Of a DNA stretch of 64,000 nucleotides, positions 9,868 through 18,218 are shown piece after piece (position 1 is the stretch's first letter; every line of letters starts with the position of its first letter). Below the pieces are notes generated by a model. It made no database searches. It was not told where the DNA came from and saw only the letters and a list, made by a program, of their open reading frames with translations. The DNA is from Clostridia bacterium (GTDB taxonomy: Bacteria; Bacillota; Clostridia; Oscillospirales; Acutalibacteraceae): assembly GCA_029226955.1 (NCBI GenBank), contig JAQXZA010000012.1, forward strand, positions 20,099 to 84,098, in the 5' to 3' direction. Position numbers and translations under genes: made by a program.

Positions 9868-9899
9868 GTTGTAGACGACTGAATACAATCGTCTACAAC
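9868..9899 (+). terminator. Hairpin with T-tract
   Basis: A perfect 11-base stem, GTTGTAGACGA/TCGTCTACAAC, around a 10-base loop, followed by TTTTATT. It lies about 260 bases after the preceding gene. The rest of 9610-10029 has no open frame that I would support. Confidence 0.7.
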
Positions 9900-10029
9900 T
9901 TTTATTATTCATATTTTTGCATGAATTTATATTTCAGACAAGATGGAGGTTAGCTTGACAGTTACTTTTTATCAAACATTCTGCAGTTTGATATGTATTG
10001 TATTGAAATATAAAATTTAGTCAATCATA

Positions 10030-10106
10030 AATTAGTAAAACTTAAATCATCTGTTGACAACACCACAAAAGTAAATTATAATTAAGTAAATCGTATTTTA
10101 CTAATT
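10030..10106 (+). promoter_or_regulatory. Promoter flanked by an inverted repeat
   Basis: TTGACA (10054-10059) and TATAAT (10077-10082) are exact consensus boxes with a 17-base spacer. They are enclosed by an 11-base inverted repeat, AATTAGTAAAA at 10030 and TTTTACTAATT at 10096. A strong promoter bracketed by a perfect inverted repeat suggests control by a dimeric repressor or by looping. It drives the ATPase gene at 10123. Confidence 0.7.
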
Positions 10107-10122
10107 ATAAGGAGAGATATAA

Positions 10123-11511
10123 ATGTTTATAGGCAGAGAACAAGAACTTCAATCATTAAACAAGCATTACAATTCTGATAAATTTGAGTTTGCGGTTATT
10201 TATGGGCGTCGTCGGGTTGGGAAAACCGCTTTGATAAATGAATTTACAAAAGATAAAGAGACTATTTTCTTTACGGGCGTTGAAACTAATGCTAAACAAA
10301 ATCTTGATAACCTTTCAAGATGCATTATGGAATATAATACAGGTATAGCTGTTGACTCATCTTTTTCAACATTTCAATCTGCATTGGAATATGTTTTTGA
10401 ATTAGCAAAAACAAAAAGAATTGTACTTGTAATTGATGAATATCCCTATGTTGCCCGTTCGTCAAAGAGCCTTGCCTCCACACTTCAGCTTTTAATTGAC
10501 AAAAATAAAGATACATCAAAGCTGTTTTTAATTCTTTGTGGTTCGTCTATGTCTTATATGGAAGACCATGTCTTAGCATATAAAGCCCCACTGTATGGAA
10601 GAAGAACGGCACAATTCAAAATCAAGCCGTTTGACTTTTTTGAATCTTGCCGTTATTTAGTGAAACTGTCTGATATTGATAAGGCATTGGCATACGGAAT
10701 TGTTGGCGGAACTCCTCAGTATCTTATACAGATTGATGATACTCTTTCCATTGAGGATAATATCAAAAATACCTATCTCAATTCTTCCTCAGTTCTCTTC
10801 GAGGAACCGAACAACCTTTTGAAACAGGAAGTGCGTGAACCAGCCATTTATAATGCAGTTATTACAGCAATAGCTAACGGTTGCTCCAAAATGAGTGAGA
10901 TTTCAAATAAGATTGGCGAGGAAACAAGCGTATGTGCTACTTATATTAAAAACCTGATTACGCTTGGCATTGTAAAAAAAGAATCCCCATACGGCGAAAA
11001 ATCAAGCCGCAAAACCATTTACTCCATTGAGGATAATATGTTTCGTTTTTGGTATCGCTTTATTCCTGAAAACACTTCGCTTATCTCTCGTGGGGCAACT
11101 GAGATTGCATATAAGCGTATATCCCCAAAAATTTCATCATATATGGGTGGAGTGTTTGAGGAGATTTGCAAACAATATCTTTGGAAACTGTTGCTTGAAG
11201 GAAATTGTGCTGTAAACTTCAGCGACATAGGGCGTTGGTGGGGTACAAATCCCAAAACCAGAAGTCAGGAGGAAATTGATATTATGGGGGCAGACCATGA
11301 CTTCGCTCTGTTTGCCGAGTGTAAATGGACAAATGAAAAAGTCGATAACGGTGTGCTTGAAACCCTTGTAGAACGCAGCAATTTATTCAATTACAAGAAA
11401 AAACATTTCTATCTTTTTGCCAAAACCGGTTTTACGCAGGGATGTATAAATAAAGCAGCAGAAATAGGTAATGTAACGCTTGTTACCTATGGTGATATGC
11501 TGAAACAGTAA
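10123..11511 (+). CDS. Archaeal-type ATPase (ATPase_2) with DUF234 domain
   Basis: A 462-residue STAND-like ATPase. The N-terminus reads MFIGREQELQSL and the P-loop is GRRRVGKTAL. The Walker B is VLVIDEYPYV, and GSSMSYMEDHVL resembles sensor 1. A winged-helix segment follows (MSEISNKIGEETSVCATYIKNL). The C-terminal DUF234 region carries EEIDIMGADHDFALFAECKW, a D..ExK-like pattern of PD-(D/E)XK nucleases. This architecture is common in mobile DNA of archaea and Firmicutes; its job is unknown. It has its own strong promoter, so it is expressed independently of its neighbours. Confidence 0.85.
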   Translation: MFIGREQELQSLNKHYNSDKFEFAVIYGRRRVGKTALINEFTKDKETIFFTGVETNAKQNLDNLSRCIMEYNTGIAVDSSFSTFQSALEYVFELAKTKRIVLVIDEYPYVARSSKSLASTLQLLIDKNKDTSKLFLILCGSSMSYMEDHVLAYKAPLYGRRTAQFKIKPFDFFESCRYLVKLSDIDKALAYGIVGGTPQYLIQIDDTLSIEDNIKNTYLNSSSVLFEEPNNLLKQEVREPAIYNAVITAIANGCSKMSEISNKIGEETSVCATYIKNLITLGIVKKESPYGEKSSRKTIYSIEDNMFRFWYRFIPENTSLISRGATEIAYKRISPKISSYMGGVFEEICKQYLWKLLLEGNCAVNFSDIGRWWGTNPKTRSQEEIDIMGADHDFALFAECKWTNEKVDNGVLETLVERSNLFNYKKKHFYLFAKTGFTQGCINKAAEIGNVTLVTYGDMLKQ

Positions 11512-11579
11512 TACACTTATTATTAACTGAAAACTTATGATTTATTGATTTTTCCCTCTTATACGCTTTACTTTAACAA

Positions 11580-12053
11580 CTCAATCAATCTTCAAGGATG
11601 TTGTAGTTCAGCGTTGTATCGTTCATATTATATACCAAGTAAGGATTATAAAGCCTTTACAGCACATTTAAAGAAGGTTATATGCTGCCTCAAACTTAAA
11701 GTCTGCCGAAGCTGAATTTGAGCGATTTAAACAGGCTTGGAGCAACTATCCGGGTGCAGTGAATGTATGGGTAAGAAACTGGCAGAGCGTTGCACAACTG
11801 TTTAACTATGGCAGTGCGAAAGGTTATGTATACCACTAATGTCATTGAAAGTGTCAATTCAAGTTTTCGCAAGGTTACGAAAAAAGGAGCTTTCCCAAGC
11901 GAAGACGCTCTTTTAAAGCTCCTGTATCTGCGTATTACAGAACTATACAAAAAATGGAATAACCACCCAGCCACTAACTGGGCTCTCGTCAGAAATCAAC
12001 ACTCTATGGACGACTCTTTACAGGCAAGGATTCTTAAATATGAAAACTTGTGA
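11580..12053 (+). pseudogene. IS256-family transposase remnant
   Basis: The 3' third of a Mutator/IS256 transposase. KSAEAEFERFKQAWSNYPGAV is read in one frame, and TNVIESVNSSFRKVTKKGAF to the C-terminus is read in another after 11820. The frame changes around GNYGSA, and the region before 11690 has further frame breaks. The N-terminal DDE residues are absent, so it cannot be active. A terminal-repeat-like sequence follows at 12082. The insertion marks the left edge of the hydrolase gene set on the minus strand. Confidence 0.8.
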
Positions 12054-12081
12054 TTGATTATTTTTTCCTTTAAAAATAAAC

Positions 12082-12099
12082 TCACACACTTTACTTGAC
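12082..12099. repeat. IS256-type right end
   Basis: TCACACACTTTACTTGAC lies 30 bases after the transposase remnant's stop and matches the orphan copy at 7893. This is the expected place for the right terminal repeat of an IS256-like element. Confidence 0.5.
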
Positions 12100-12146
12100 A
12101 AACCCATTCATTGCGTCAATTACGATATTATAATAAAATCTTCTGT

Positions 12147-12860
12147 TTACATAAACTCAACTAAGCAGCAAAGTATTCCATCGCCGTAAATTCCCACCGT
12201 TTCCTTGAACTCTTGAGAATTATATTTCAGAAAAACAGTGTTGTTCTCTGTGACAGGCTTCTTGTAGGATATTCTGATTTTTGAAAAAGAATCTCTGTCA
12301 AAACTATCCATTGGCAACGCCTGCAACGCAAAGTCAATATAACGGGTATTGTGAACATGACCGTTAAAATCTATGTCACTGCGGCGTAAATTAAGTTCCG
12401 TTTCCGCCGAATACTCAGTAGGTGTGCGAAGTCTTTGAGAGAATTCAAAAATTTCCTTATCTTCCGGCTGATAAGAAGCAAACAGTTCCTCGCTTATGCG
12501 TGTCAGTTTCGATGTCTTTAGGTCAATAAGAGCAAATTTTGCCTCAGCACGGATAACCTCTATATCGTCATTGTCGGATATAATAAAATCACGGAATGCG
12601 GTACTTGCCGGAGTTTTACCTCTTACCCAGGTTGTAATGTTAAGACACTCGCCATTTTGAGGACGGCGTAAGATTTTTACCTGCCACTCGGTCAGAATCC
12701 ACGCAATACCGTTCTTATTTGCATCGGCTATACTGTCACCGGCACTTCGAGAATGGTCGTTTGCCGCAGTTTCTAAAATTTGCAAAATAGCTTCATATGA
12801 CAGATTTCCGTTTCGGTTGTAATCGCTCGGTCGGGGTATATATCTTGCATGATAGTACAT
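12147..12860 (-). CDS. Acyl-ACP thioesterase
   Basis: Hydrolyses acyl-ACP to release free fatty acids in the cytosol. The 237 residues form two hot-dog domains, as in the FatA/FatB-like bacterial family (about 240-250 residues). The first has the AWILTEWQVKILRRP helix/strand and the second has the catalytic-type segment DFNGHVHNTRYIDFALQALP, with Asp, Asn and His. The start follows AAGGAGG. It is the last gene of the minus-strand set, 51 bases after the esterase gene. It may alter membrane lipids together with the neighbouring esterases, though the link is only positional. Confidence 0.85.
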   Translation of the reverse strand: MYYHARYIPRPSDYNRNGNLSYEAILQILETAANDHSRSAGDSIADANKNGIAWILTEWQVKILRRPQNGECLNITTWVRGKTPASTAFRDFIISDNDDIEVIRAEAKFALIDLKTSKLTRISEELFASYQPEDKEIFEFSQRLRTPTEYSAETELNLRRSDIDFNGHVHNTRYIDFALQALPMDSFDRDSFSKIRISYKKPVTENNTVFLKYNSQEFKETVGIYGDGILCCLVEFM

Positions 12861-12911
12861 GAATGCCTCCTTATAGTCGATTTTTTCTTAATGCCCGCTA
12901 ATTTGTATTAG

Positions 12912-13802
12912 TCAGTATTTAAGATTTTTAAGCCATTCTTTAATATCTTCCTCTGCTTGACGAGATAAAGCAAACTGTTCTTCGTTAGCAAATTCGGATT
13001 TATCTTCTGCTGAAAGTCCTTTCTGAAATTCGGGATAGGGTGAATGTATAAACGGATGCTGCCCGCCGTCGTATTCTTTTACGGTATAAGGAACGCCTGC
13101 CTCTTTTAATACTTTTTGATATTGCGGCGATTGTTGCGAAATTTCGTCAGCACCACCTAAACTGAAAAATGCAGGGGCAAGTGTTGAACTTACTTTTTCG
13201 GGCAGCCCCGTTGTCCACGGGCAGAGAAGAATTTGTGATTCCAACTTAAAACCTTTTGCATCCAGCGCAATAGCCGCTTTTGCAGCTAAAAATCCGCCTG
13301 CGCTATGCCCGATAACCGAAAACTTAGTAACATCTGCATTGTATTTGTCTGCGTTCTGTTCAAAATAAGCAACCGTATCCGTGATTTCTGTAACGGCATA
13401 ATCCATAGGCTTTGTATCCAATTTTGTGTAATTAATTGAAACTACGATAACATTCCAATCGTTTGCCCAATAATCGCATTGCGTATCCATTTCATCTGCG
13501 TCGCCCAAAAAGAAACCGCCGCCGTGAGCATTGAATAAAACGGGCAATTTCGCATCTGTCGATGTTTTGGGAATATAAACATTTGCATGAATGTCGCCTT
13601 TGCCTTTTCGTTCAATGACAAGTCTTTGCCCAATGAGTTCACTGTCGGATTTTTTATATTCATTGCGCAGTGCTTCGTTTTCGGTACGCATATTCGTCAT
13701 AAAGGCAACCAAGCCGCCAAAAATAAGTGTAAATACAACAGTCAAAACACTTAAAGCAACAACTGATATTTTCCAAAATTTAGATAATTCTTTAAATTTC
13801 AT
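12912..13802 (-). CDS. Membrane-anchored alpha/beta hydrolase (esterase family)
   Basis: A 296-residue hydrolase of the hormone-sensitive-lipase/BD-FAE type. The oxyanion-hole motif is HGGGFFLGDA and the nucleophile elbow is GHSAGGFLAAKA. The late Asp/His are expected around GGADE and DGGQHPFIH. An N-terminal helix (residues about 11-37, SVVALSVLTVVFTLIFGG) anchors it to the membrane with the enzyme probably outside. The first ten residues KFKELSKFWK are shared with the 66-residue protein encoded just upstream, whose stop is 1 base before this ATG (TAAAATG). The substrate is unknown; an acetylated or acylated carbohydrate is plausible. Confidence 0.85.
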   Translation of the reverse strand: MKFKELSKFWKISVVALSVLTVVFTLIFGGLVAFMTNMRTENEALRNEYKKSDSELIGQRLVIERKGKGDIHANVYIPKTSTDAKLPVLFNAHGGGFFLGDADEMDTQCDYWANDWNVIVVSINYTKLDTKPMDYAVTEITDTVAYFEQNADKYNADVTKFSVIGHSAGGFLAAKAAIALDAKGFKLESQILLCPWTTGLPEKVSSTLAPAFFSLGGADEISQQSPQYQKVLKEAGVPYTVKEYDGGQHPFIHSPYPEFQKGLSAEDKSEFANEEQFALSRQAEEDIKEWLKNLKY

Positions 13803-13803
13803 T

Positions 13804-14004
13804 TTATACCCCCATCAAACTGAGCAACGGATAAATGTTTTCCATAAAATATCCTATTGCCGCTCCAATAGCGGCAAGCGTAGTTATGGTAAGTCCGATA
13901 ACCATACATTTCCAAAACTTTGAAAGCTCTTTGAATTTAAGTTTCTTTTTCCCTTTCGGGCTTTGTTCCGCAGAACATTTTTGATTAAAAACTTGTTCTT
14001 CCAT
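13804..14004 (-). CDS. Small single-helix membrane protein
   Basis: 66 residues: a charged N-terminus, the block LKFKELSKFWK, and one transmembrane helix (MVIGLTITTLAAIGAAIGYF). The FKELSKFWK block plus helix is the same module that starts the following esterase. This gene therefore looks like a stand-alone or truncated copy of the membrane anchor, perhaps a partner subunit or a remnant of a second hydrolase. A good ribosome site (GAAGGAGA) and tight coupling to the next gene support real expression. Confidence 0.65.
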   Translation of the reverse strand: MEEQVFNQKCSAEQSPKGKKKLKFKELSKFWKCMVIGLTITTLAAIGAAIGYFMENIYPLLSLMGV

Positions 14005-14035
14005 TTTGTTCTCCTTCTACGTAGTTGTAAGATGT

Positions 14036-15281
14036 TCAGAAACTCTTGTCCAATAATTCTAATCCGTAAGTCTTTATATTTCCGCCGACTGCGTCTTGAA
14101 GCCAATTTGCAATACTCGGATTATCGCCTCTCTTATCGAAATAAATTTTAGTGCCTGTTGCCGTATGAACTGTTAAATGACCGTCCTTTTGTGTCTCCTC
14201 GTCCCAAATATAAATTCCGCAATCAGGTATTTGCTCTTGCATATCGGTTAGCATCTTTTTCAATAATTGCTGAAATCTATCGCCTTCGGCTTTTCCGATT
14301 GACAAAGGCATATCTTTTTGAGATCCTTCATCGAAAAATCTTTGTGCCATTGACAAATTGTAATCGCGTACGGAACAGTCAAATAGAATTTTCATGTTGC
14401 CTCTTTTGCTATGCAATGCAACAAGTGAATCAAGTGTGATATTATCCGAAGTAACAACATCGCTAAACGCCTTGGGCGAATTCCACTCATTCACCATTAT
14501 ATCGTGCCAATCTTCGGTAATAAGCAGAGAACTGTCCACATGTACGGTAACATCTTGCGGATTGTTGAACAATTCAATTGCATCGTCCGCCAAAATAGCC
14601 GCTCCGAAACCACCAGCGCTGGAACCTGTAACGAGTAGCTGTTCGGGCGAATCGTTGATATAGTCAAATATCTTCGTCACCAGCTTGCGATAATTATTGT
14701 ATCCTTCGTAATGAATGGTTTTCGTGCTTCCGTCCAACGCAGTATATTCTTTTGTGTTCGTTCCCGCATGGAAATCGCCGTTACAATATGGTACGCCGAT
14801 AAATGTCCAATCTTTAAACATATTGTCTTCTGCGGAGTTTCCGATTCCCCATTCCTTTATAGCGTAAGTCATAACATTCAGTCCCGTGTTCAAACGAGGA
14901 TTATAAAATCCGCCCTCAACATCCATAGACCTTGCCGCCGTATAATCATTTACGCTAAAACTGCCGCCATAGAAATATAGGACGACTTTGTTCTCGCTCC
15001 CCCTTGCGGAAATATCCCTGCCATTTGCTGCCGTCCGAGCTGACAGCATCCTCAATATCTACCGCATACCATTCTCCGACTTTGGGTTCGCCGATCAATT
15101 GCGGCAAATCTTTTCCCATAGTTTTGTTCACAAAAAAGTTTAATATACTGTTAAAGGATAAAGAAATGATAAGGATGACTGCGATTATGATCGAAAAAAT
15201 AATAAACAATTTCTTTTTCTTACTTTTCTTTTCCGGTTTTTTGTCTGTAACGGACTCGTTCAAATCCATTTGTTCACTCAT
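14036..15281 (-). pseudogene. Pectinacetylesterase-like hydrolase, frameshifted
   Basis: Two frames make one protein. Residues 1-96 (108-codon frame, 15281 to about 15000) contain a Lys-rich N-terminus, a transmembrane helix (LFIIFSIIIAVILIISLSF) and VGEWYAVDIEDAVSSDGS. The other frame continues as GSENKVVLYFYGGSFSV. It has VTGSSAGGFGAAIL, the Ser nucleophile of the pectinacetylesterase/notum-like family, and later DGHLTVHT with the His. Dropping one base from the five-C run at 14999-15003 joins them as SKWQGYFRKGSENKVV. It is either a recent frameshift or a homopolymer sequencing error. The intact protein would be a membrane-anchored carbohydrate deacetylase of about 414 residues. Confidence 0.8.
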
Positions 15282-15296
15282 TTTTTATATCTCCTT

Positions 15297-16001
15297 TTAA
15301 TTGAGATTATCAATGTAACTTAATAGTTGCATAAAACTACCGCGTGAATATTTTGAAATGTCTTTTCTCTCATTATTCAGCAGGCAGTCGGTAAGTAAAA
15401 AGAAATCTACACCAATCGGCATTGCAGCAGCATCTTCGGTTGTATCGTTGCCCACCATCAAGCAATCGCCGGGTTTAACGCCTATCTTTTCGATTATCTC
15501 TTTGTAGTAAAGCGGGTTCGGCTTGCAATAATGGGAGTTTTCGTAAGAAGTTATCAAAGCAAAATCATCGGGATTTACGCCTGCCCATAGCATTCTTTTC
15601 TTTTGTGCCGCCATAGGAAATATGGGGTTCGATGCGAGTACAAGGGTAAAGCCTTTTTCTTTTAATGTCTGAATTGTCTGATTGGCTTGCTCGTTATAAC
15701 TGTTATGGCTTTTCAGCTTATCAAAATCAGTTTCGTAAAACTCATCAAATTTGACTGCATCCGAATAGACCTTGTCGCCGAAAATCCCGGCAAATTCCTT
15801 CCAGAATACTTGCTCGTTCGTTTGCTTTCCGTTATTCATAACCATAGCCTTTGTGCTTTGCCATACGCCGTCAATCAGTCGTTTCGGCTCGTAACCGTAT
15901 GGGGCAAGCTTCTTTGACAACCTGTCAAAATATGCCATAGTAAATTCGTCCTGTTGCATAGGCAACAGTGTTCCGTCTAAATCAAATAAAATTGTTGTCA
16001 T
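15297..16001 (-). CDS. HAD-superfamily hydrolase
   Basis: A haloacid-dehalogenase-type phosphatase. Motif I is FDLDGTLLP (catalytic Asp pair), motif II is VLASNP, and motif III/IV is KPNPLYYKEII plus VGNDTTEDAAA. I start at the ATG at 16001 (MTTILFDLD), 8 bases after AAGGAGG; the ATG at 16007 is too close to that site and the track start at 16040 has none. The protein is 234 residues, normal for a soluble HAD with a helical cap. The substrate is unknown. It lies between a DegV fragment and the pectinacetylesterase-like gene and is probably co-transcribed with both. Confidence 0.88.
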   Translation of the reverse strand: MTTILFDLDGTLLPMQQDEFTMAYFDRLSKKLAPYGYEPKRLIDGVWQSTKAMVMNNGKQTNEQVFWKEFAGIFGDKVYSDAVKFDEFYETDFDKLKSHNSYNEQANQTIQTLKEKGFTLVLASNPIFPMAAQKKRMLWAGVNPDDFALITSYENSHYCKPNPLYYKEIIEKIGVKPGDCLMVGNDTTEDAAAMPIGVDFFLLTDCLLNNERKDISKYSRGSFMQLLSYIDNLN

Positions 16002-16017
16002 CTTCATTTCCTCCTTA

Positions 16018-16362
16018 TTATGTTCGGTACAGAATACCAATCATATTCGGTCCTGTATTTATTCCGATTACACATCCTACCTGATATTCAGCAATCGGAG
16101 GTATATCCAATGCTTCTGCACATGCTGTTTTCAGGTTTTCAAATGCTTCCCCATTGTTTCCGTATACGAGGGCGTAATTCGTTCCGGGCTTTCGCTCACT
16201 TATACATCTTTCAACGAGAGAGGAGATTGCGTTTTTATCACCTCTTGCTTTTCCGATGATTTTTGCATCTCCGTCCTCAAATGCTATTAAAGGTTTAAAA
16301 CTCATTACATTTCCGATCCAAATTGACTTTAGCTGTAAGCTTTGGTACAATAGAGTTAACAA
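16018..16362 (-). pseudogene. DegV-family protein, 3' fragment
   Basis: Only the C-terminal third of a DegV fatty-acid-binding protein remains. NVMSFKPLIAFEDGDAKIIGKARG corresponds to the domain 2 strand after the lipid pocket, and the end YQVGCVIGINTGPNMIGILYR is the family's C-terminal motif. The N-terminal lipid-binding domain, with its T/S-S-x-D phosphate contacts, is absent and nothing upstream restores it. DegV proteins present fatty acids to acyl kinases, which fits loosely with the acyl-ACP thioesterase at the end of this gene set. Confidence 0.75.
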
Positions 16363-16387
16363 GATACAATTGTTGTTATTTGAAACG

Positions 16388-16475
16388 ATAGTATCATTTG
16401 TATTATATAAAATATCCCTATGAATTTCAATGGGAGTAGGACTAATTGAGACTTAACGGTATATATAGTATCATT
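16388..16475. promoter_or_regulatory. Possible regulator operator repeats
   Basis: TAGTATCATT occurs at 16388-16397 and again at 16466-16475, just before the TetR-type gene, in the space between that gene and the minus-strand set. Two identical 10-mers in a divergent promoter region are reasonable operator half-sites for the regulator, but no clean palindrome is visible. Confidence 0.3.
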
Positions 16476-16491
16476 ATTATGAGGTAGCAAA

Positions 16492-17016
16492 ATGGGACGA
16501 GGTACAAAAACAACTGAATTTCTGAAGGAGTGTCTGGCGGACGCATTGATTCAGCTTATGCGTGAAAAACCGTTTGAAAAAATATCTATACAGGAAATCG
16601 CAGACAAATCGGGTGTAGGTCGGGCTACTTGGTTTAGAAATTACAAAGGAAAAAATGAAGCCCTTACATTTAAGCTTATTGTTTTATGGAATCGTTGGTC
16701 TGATGAGCATAATGTTTCCGTGCGTGACCGCTTTACTTTGCAAAATACAAAGGATTTTTTTCAATTTAATTACGAGATTCGCAGTATTGTTCAGACGATT
16801 TACTCTTCCGATATGCAGTCTGCCGTGTATGACGCCTTTTATCAGGTAATGATGCCGCAGTACGGAGCGAATGCAAAGGAATGCTATCAGGCACGTTTTT
16901 ACTCATACGGACTTTTTGGCTTGCTTGATGAATGGGTAAAACGAGGATTTAAAGAAACTCCTGATGAAATGGTAAATATACTATATCAGGTTATGGATGA
17001 TAGAAATGATAATTAA
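16492..17016 (+). CDS. TetR/AcrR-family transcriptional regulator
   Basis: 174 residues. The N-terminal TetR helix-turn-helix is ALIQLMREKPFEKISIQEIADKSGVGRATWFRNYKGK, with the family's F/Y-N/H-Y-F pattern seen here as TWFRNYK. The C-terminal helical domain resembles the TetR_C_7-like region. The gene is divergent from the minus-strand hydrolase set and probably controls it. A GAGGTAG site precedes the ATG, and two strong hairpins follow the stop. Confidence 0.9.
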   Translation: MGRGTKTTEFLKECLADALIQLMREKPFEKISIQEIADKSGVGRATWFRNYKGKNEALTFKLIVLWNRWSDEHNVSVRDRFTLQNTKDFFQFNYEIRSIVQTIYSSDMQSAVYDAFYQVMMPQYGANAKECYQARFYSYGLFGLLDEWVKRGFKETPDEMVNILYQVMDDRNDN

Positions 17017-17047
17017 TTCAACACCGTTGAAAATGCACCCAACACAC

Positions 17048-17132
17048 AAATGCACCCGTTTATTTTATGGGGTGCATTTGTATCAAAATAAGAACCGTAA
17101 TTCTGATACAATCTATCAGGATTACGGTTCTT
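17048..17132 (+). terminator. Two stacked terminator hairpins
   Basis: The first is AAATGCACCC/GGGGTGCATTT (17048-17080). The second is stronger: AAGAACCGTAATTCTGA at 17090 pairs with TCAGGATTACGGTTCTT at 17116 (one G-U), followed by TTCTG. They end the regulator transcript and insulate it from the IS remnant to the right. Confidence 0.8.
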
Positions 17133-17214
17133 TTCTGTTTGCAGCCAGACAATAAAAAACTCTGATTTTCAAGACTTTTTCGTCTAAGGATTTTTCTCGG
17201 TTAAATCTTTAAAA

Positions 17215-17252
17215 GTAATCGTGTGAAAGATGGGTAATCGTGCGAAAGATAG
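17215..17252. repeat. Tandem duplication of a 19-base unit
   Basis: GTAATCGTGTGAAAGATGG is followed at once by GTAATCGTGCGAAAGATAG (2 differences). It lies in the non-coding stretch 17133-17323 between the terminators and the IS remnant. No function is evident; it could be a paired protein-binding site. Confidence 0.6.
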
Positions 17253-17323
17253 GGTGTAGCATATTTTATCCGTTCGTCCAACGGTGTGATGTCTTTGATT
17301 ATCCTTATAACAACTGCTAAATT

Positions 17324-17964
17324 TACCATTTTCCAAGTTTTCATAAAATAAAAAGTGAATTACTAGCCAAAAGGTGATAAAATGATAGATGACCAAATCA
17401 ACCATTGAAAACCTAAAGGAGTAATTTACATGAAAATATTATACACCAAAACACCTATAATAAGCAAGCTAAAAAGCATTTTGGAAAATATTTTCAAAAG
17501 AAAGCACTCCAATCAAAGAACATCTTTTTGATTTGTTAATATCGGTATTGTGTCTGAATGGGTTTCAATCAGTAAAATTCAACTATGAACATTGCATTGA
17601 AAGCATGTCCGGATTTAAGTTAAAGTCATATTATTTTACTCTTAATGAAAGCCGTATTGATCTTACAGAGTGGCTGAAAAACATAATAAATATGGCTTTA
17701 TCAATAATTCCTCTGAAGCTTAAAGAACAACCAATTATTTTGTCTGTTGATGATACAATGGTAGAAAAGTACGGAGAAAACTTTGAAAACAGCGAATTAC
17801 TTTTTGACCACGCAAAACATAACGGTTCAAATTATTTAAAAGGTCATTGCTTTATAAGCCTTATGCTTTCTATACCTGTACTTGAAAATAATCAGATTCG
17901 TTATATATCTTTTCCAGTAGGATATAGAATTACCAGTTTCCAAGAAATAATCAAAAGCATCTGA
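17324..17964 (+). mobile_element. Truncated, frameshifted DDE-transposase insertion sequence
   Basis: From about 17324 the sequence matches the last 138 bases of the window nearly base for base (TTTCCAAGTTTTCATAAAATAAAAAGTG, the GGTGATAAAATG stretch, CCTAAAGGAGTAAT). This is the left end and leader of one IS. The transposase starts at 17430 (MKILYTKTP) but loses frame near 17494. It then resumes at LFDLLISVLCLNGFQSVKF with a DDE-type core: ILSVDDTMVEKYGENF, the LFDHAKHNGSNYLKGHC motif and FPVGYRI. It stops at 17964, well short of a full transposase (about 400 or more residues). IS4/IS701-like superfamily is my best guess. It cannot move by itself. Confidence 0.75.
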
Positions 17965-18100
17965 AGACAACAAAAGAGCATTTTTGGGATAAAAAATTTT
18001 GATATAGTAACAAAAATCAAATGTATAATATATATGTGTCGAGCCTAGAGTGGTGGGGCTGTACGCCTTTAAAGGAACATAAAGGAGCATAATAAATTTT

Positions 18101-18131
18101 CCTCCATGCTTAATTGCATGGAGGTTATTTT
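18101..18131 (+). terminator. Terminator hairpin
   Basis: CCTCCATGC/GCATGGAGG stem with a 6-base loop, followed by TTATTTTTTG. It lies upstream of the YqaJ gene in a 250-base stretch (17965-18218) with no ORF. The transcript it ends is not obvious; a short RNA from about 18000 is possible. Confidence 0.65.
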
Positions 18132-18218
18132 TTGTTAAAGTTCATTTTTTCAAGCAGATATTATATATATGATAGCAATATCAAATTACTAAAACATAAA
18201 ATCTATGGAGGTGTTTTT

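Noticed and set aside
9621-18010. ATTTTGATATAGTA string at 9619 and near 17997 as a shared IS end
   Set aside because: Only about 14 bases are shared, AT-rich, with no continuing similarity or adjacent transposase match.
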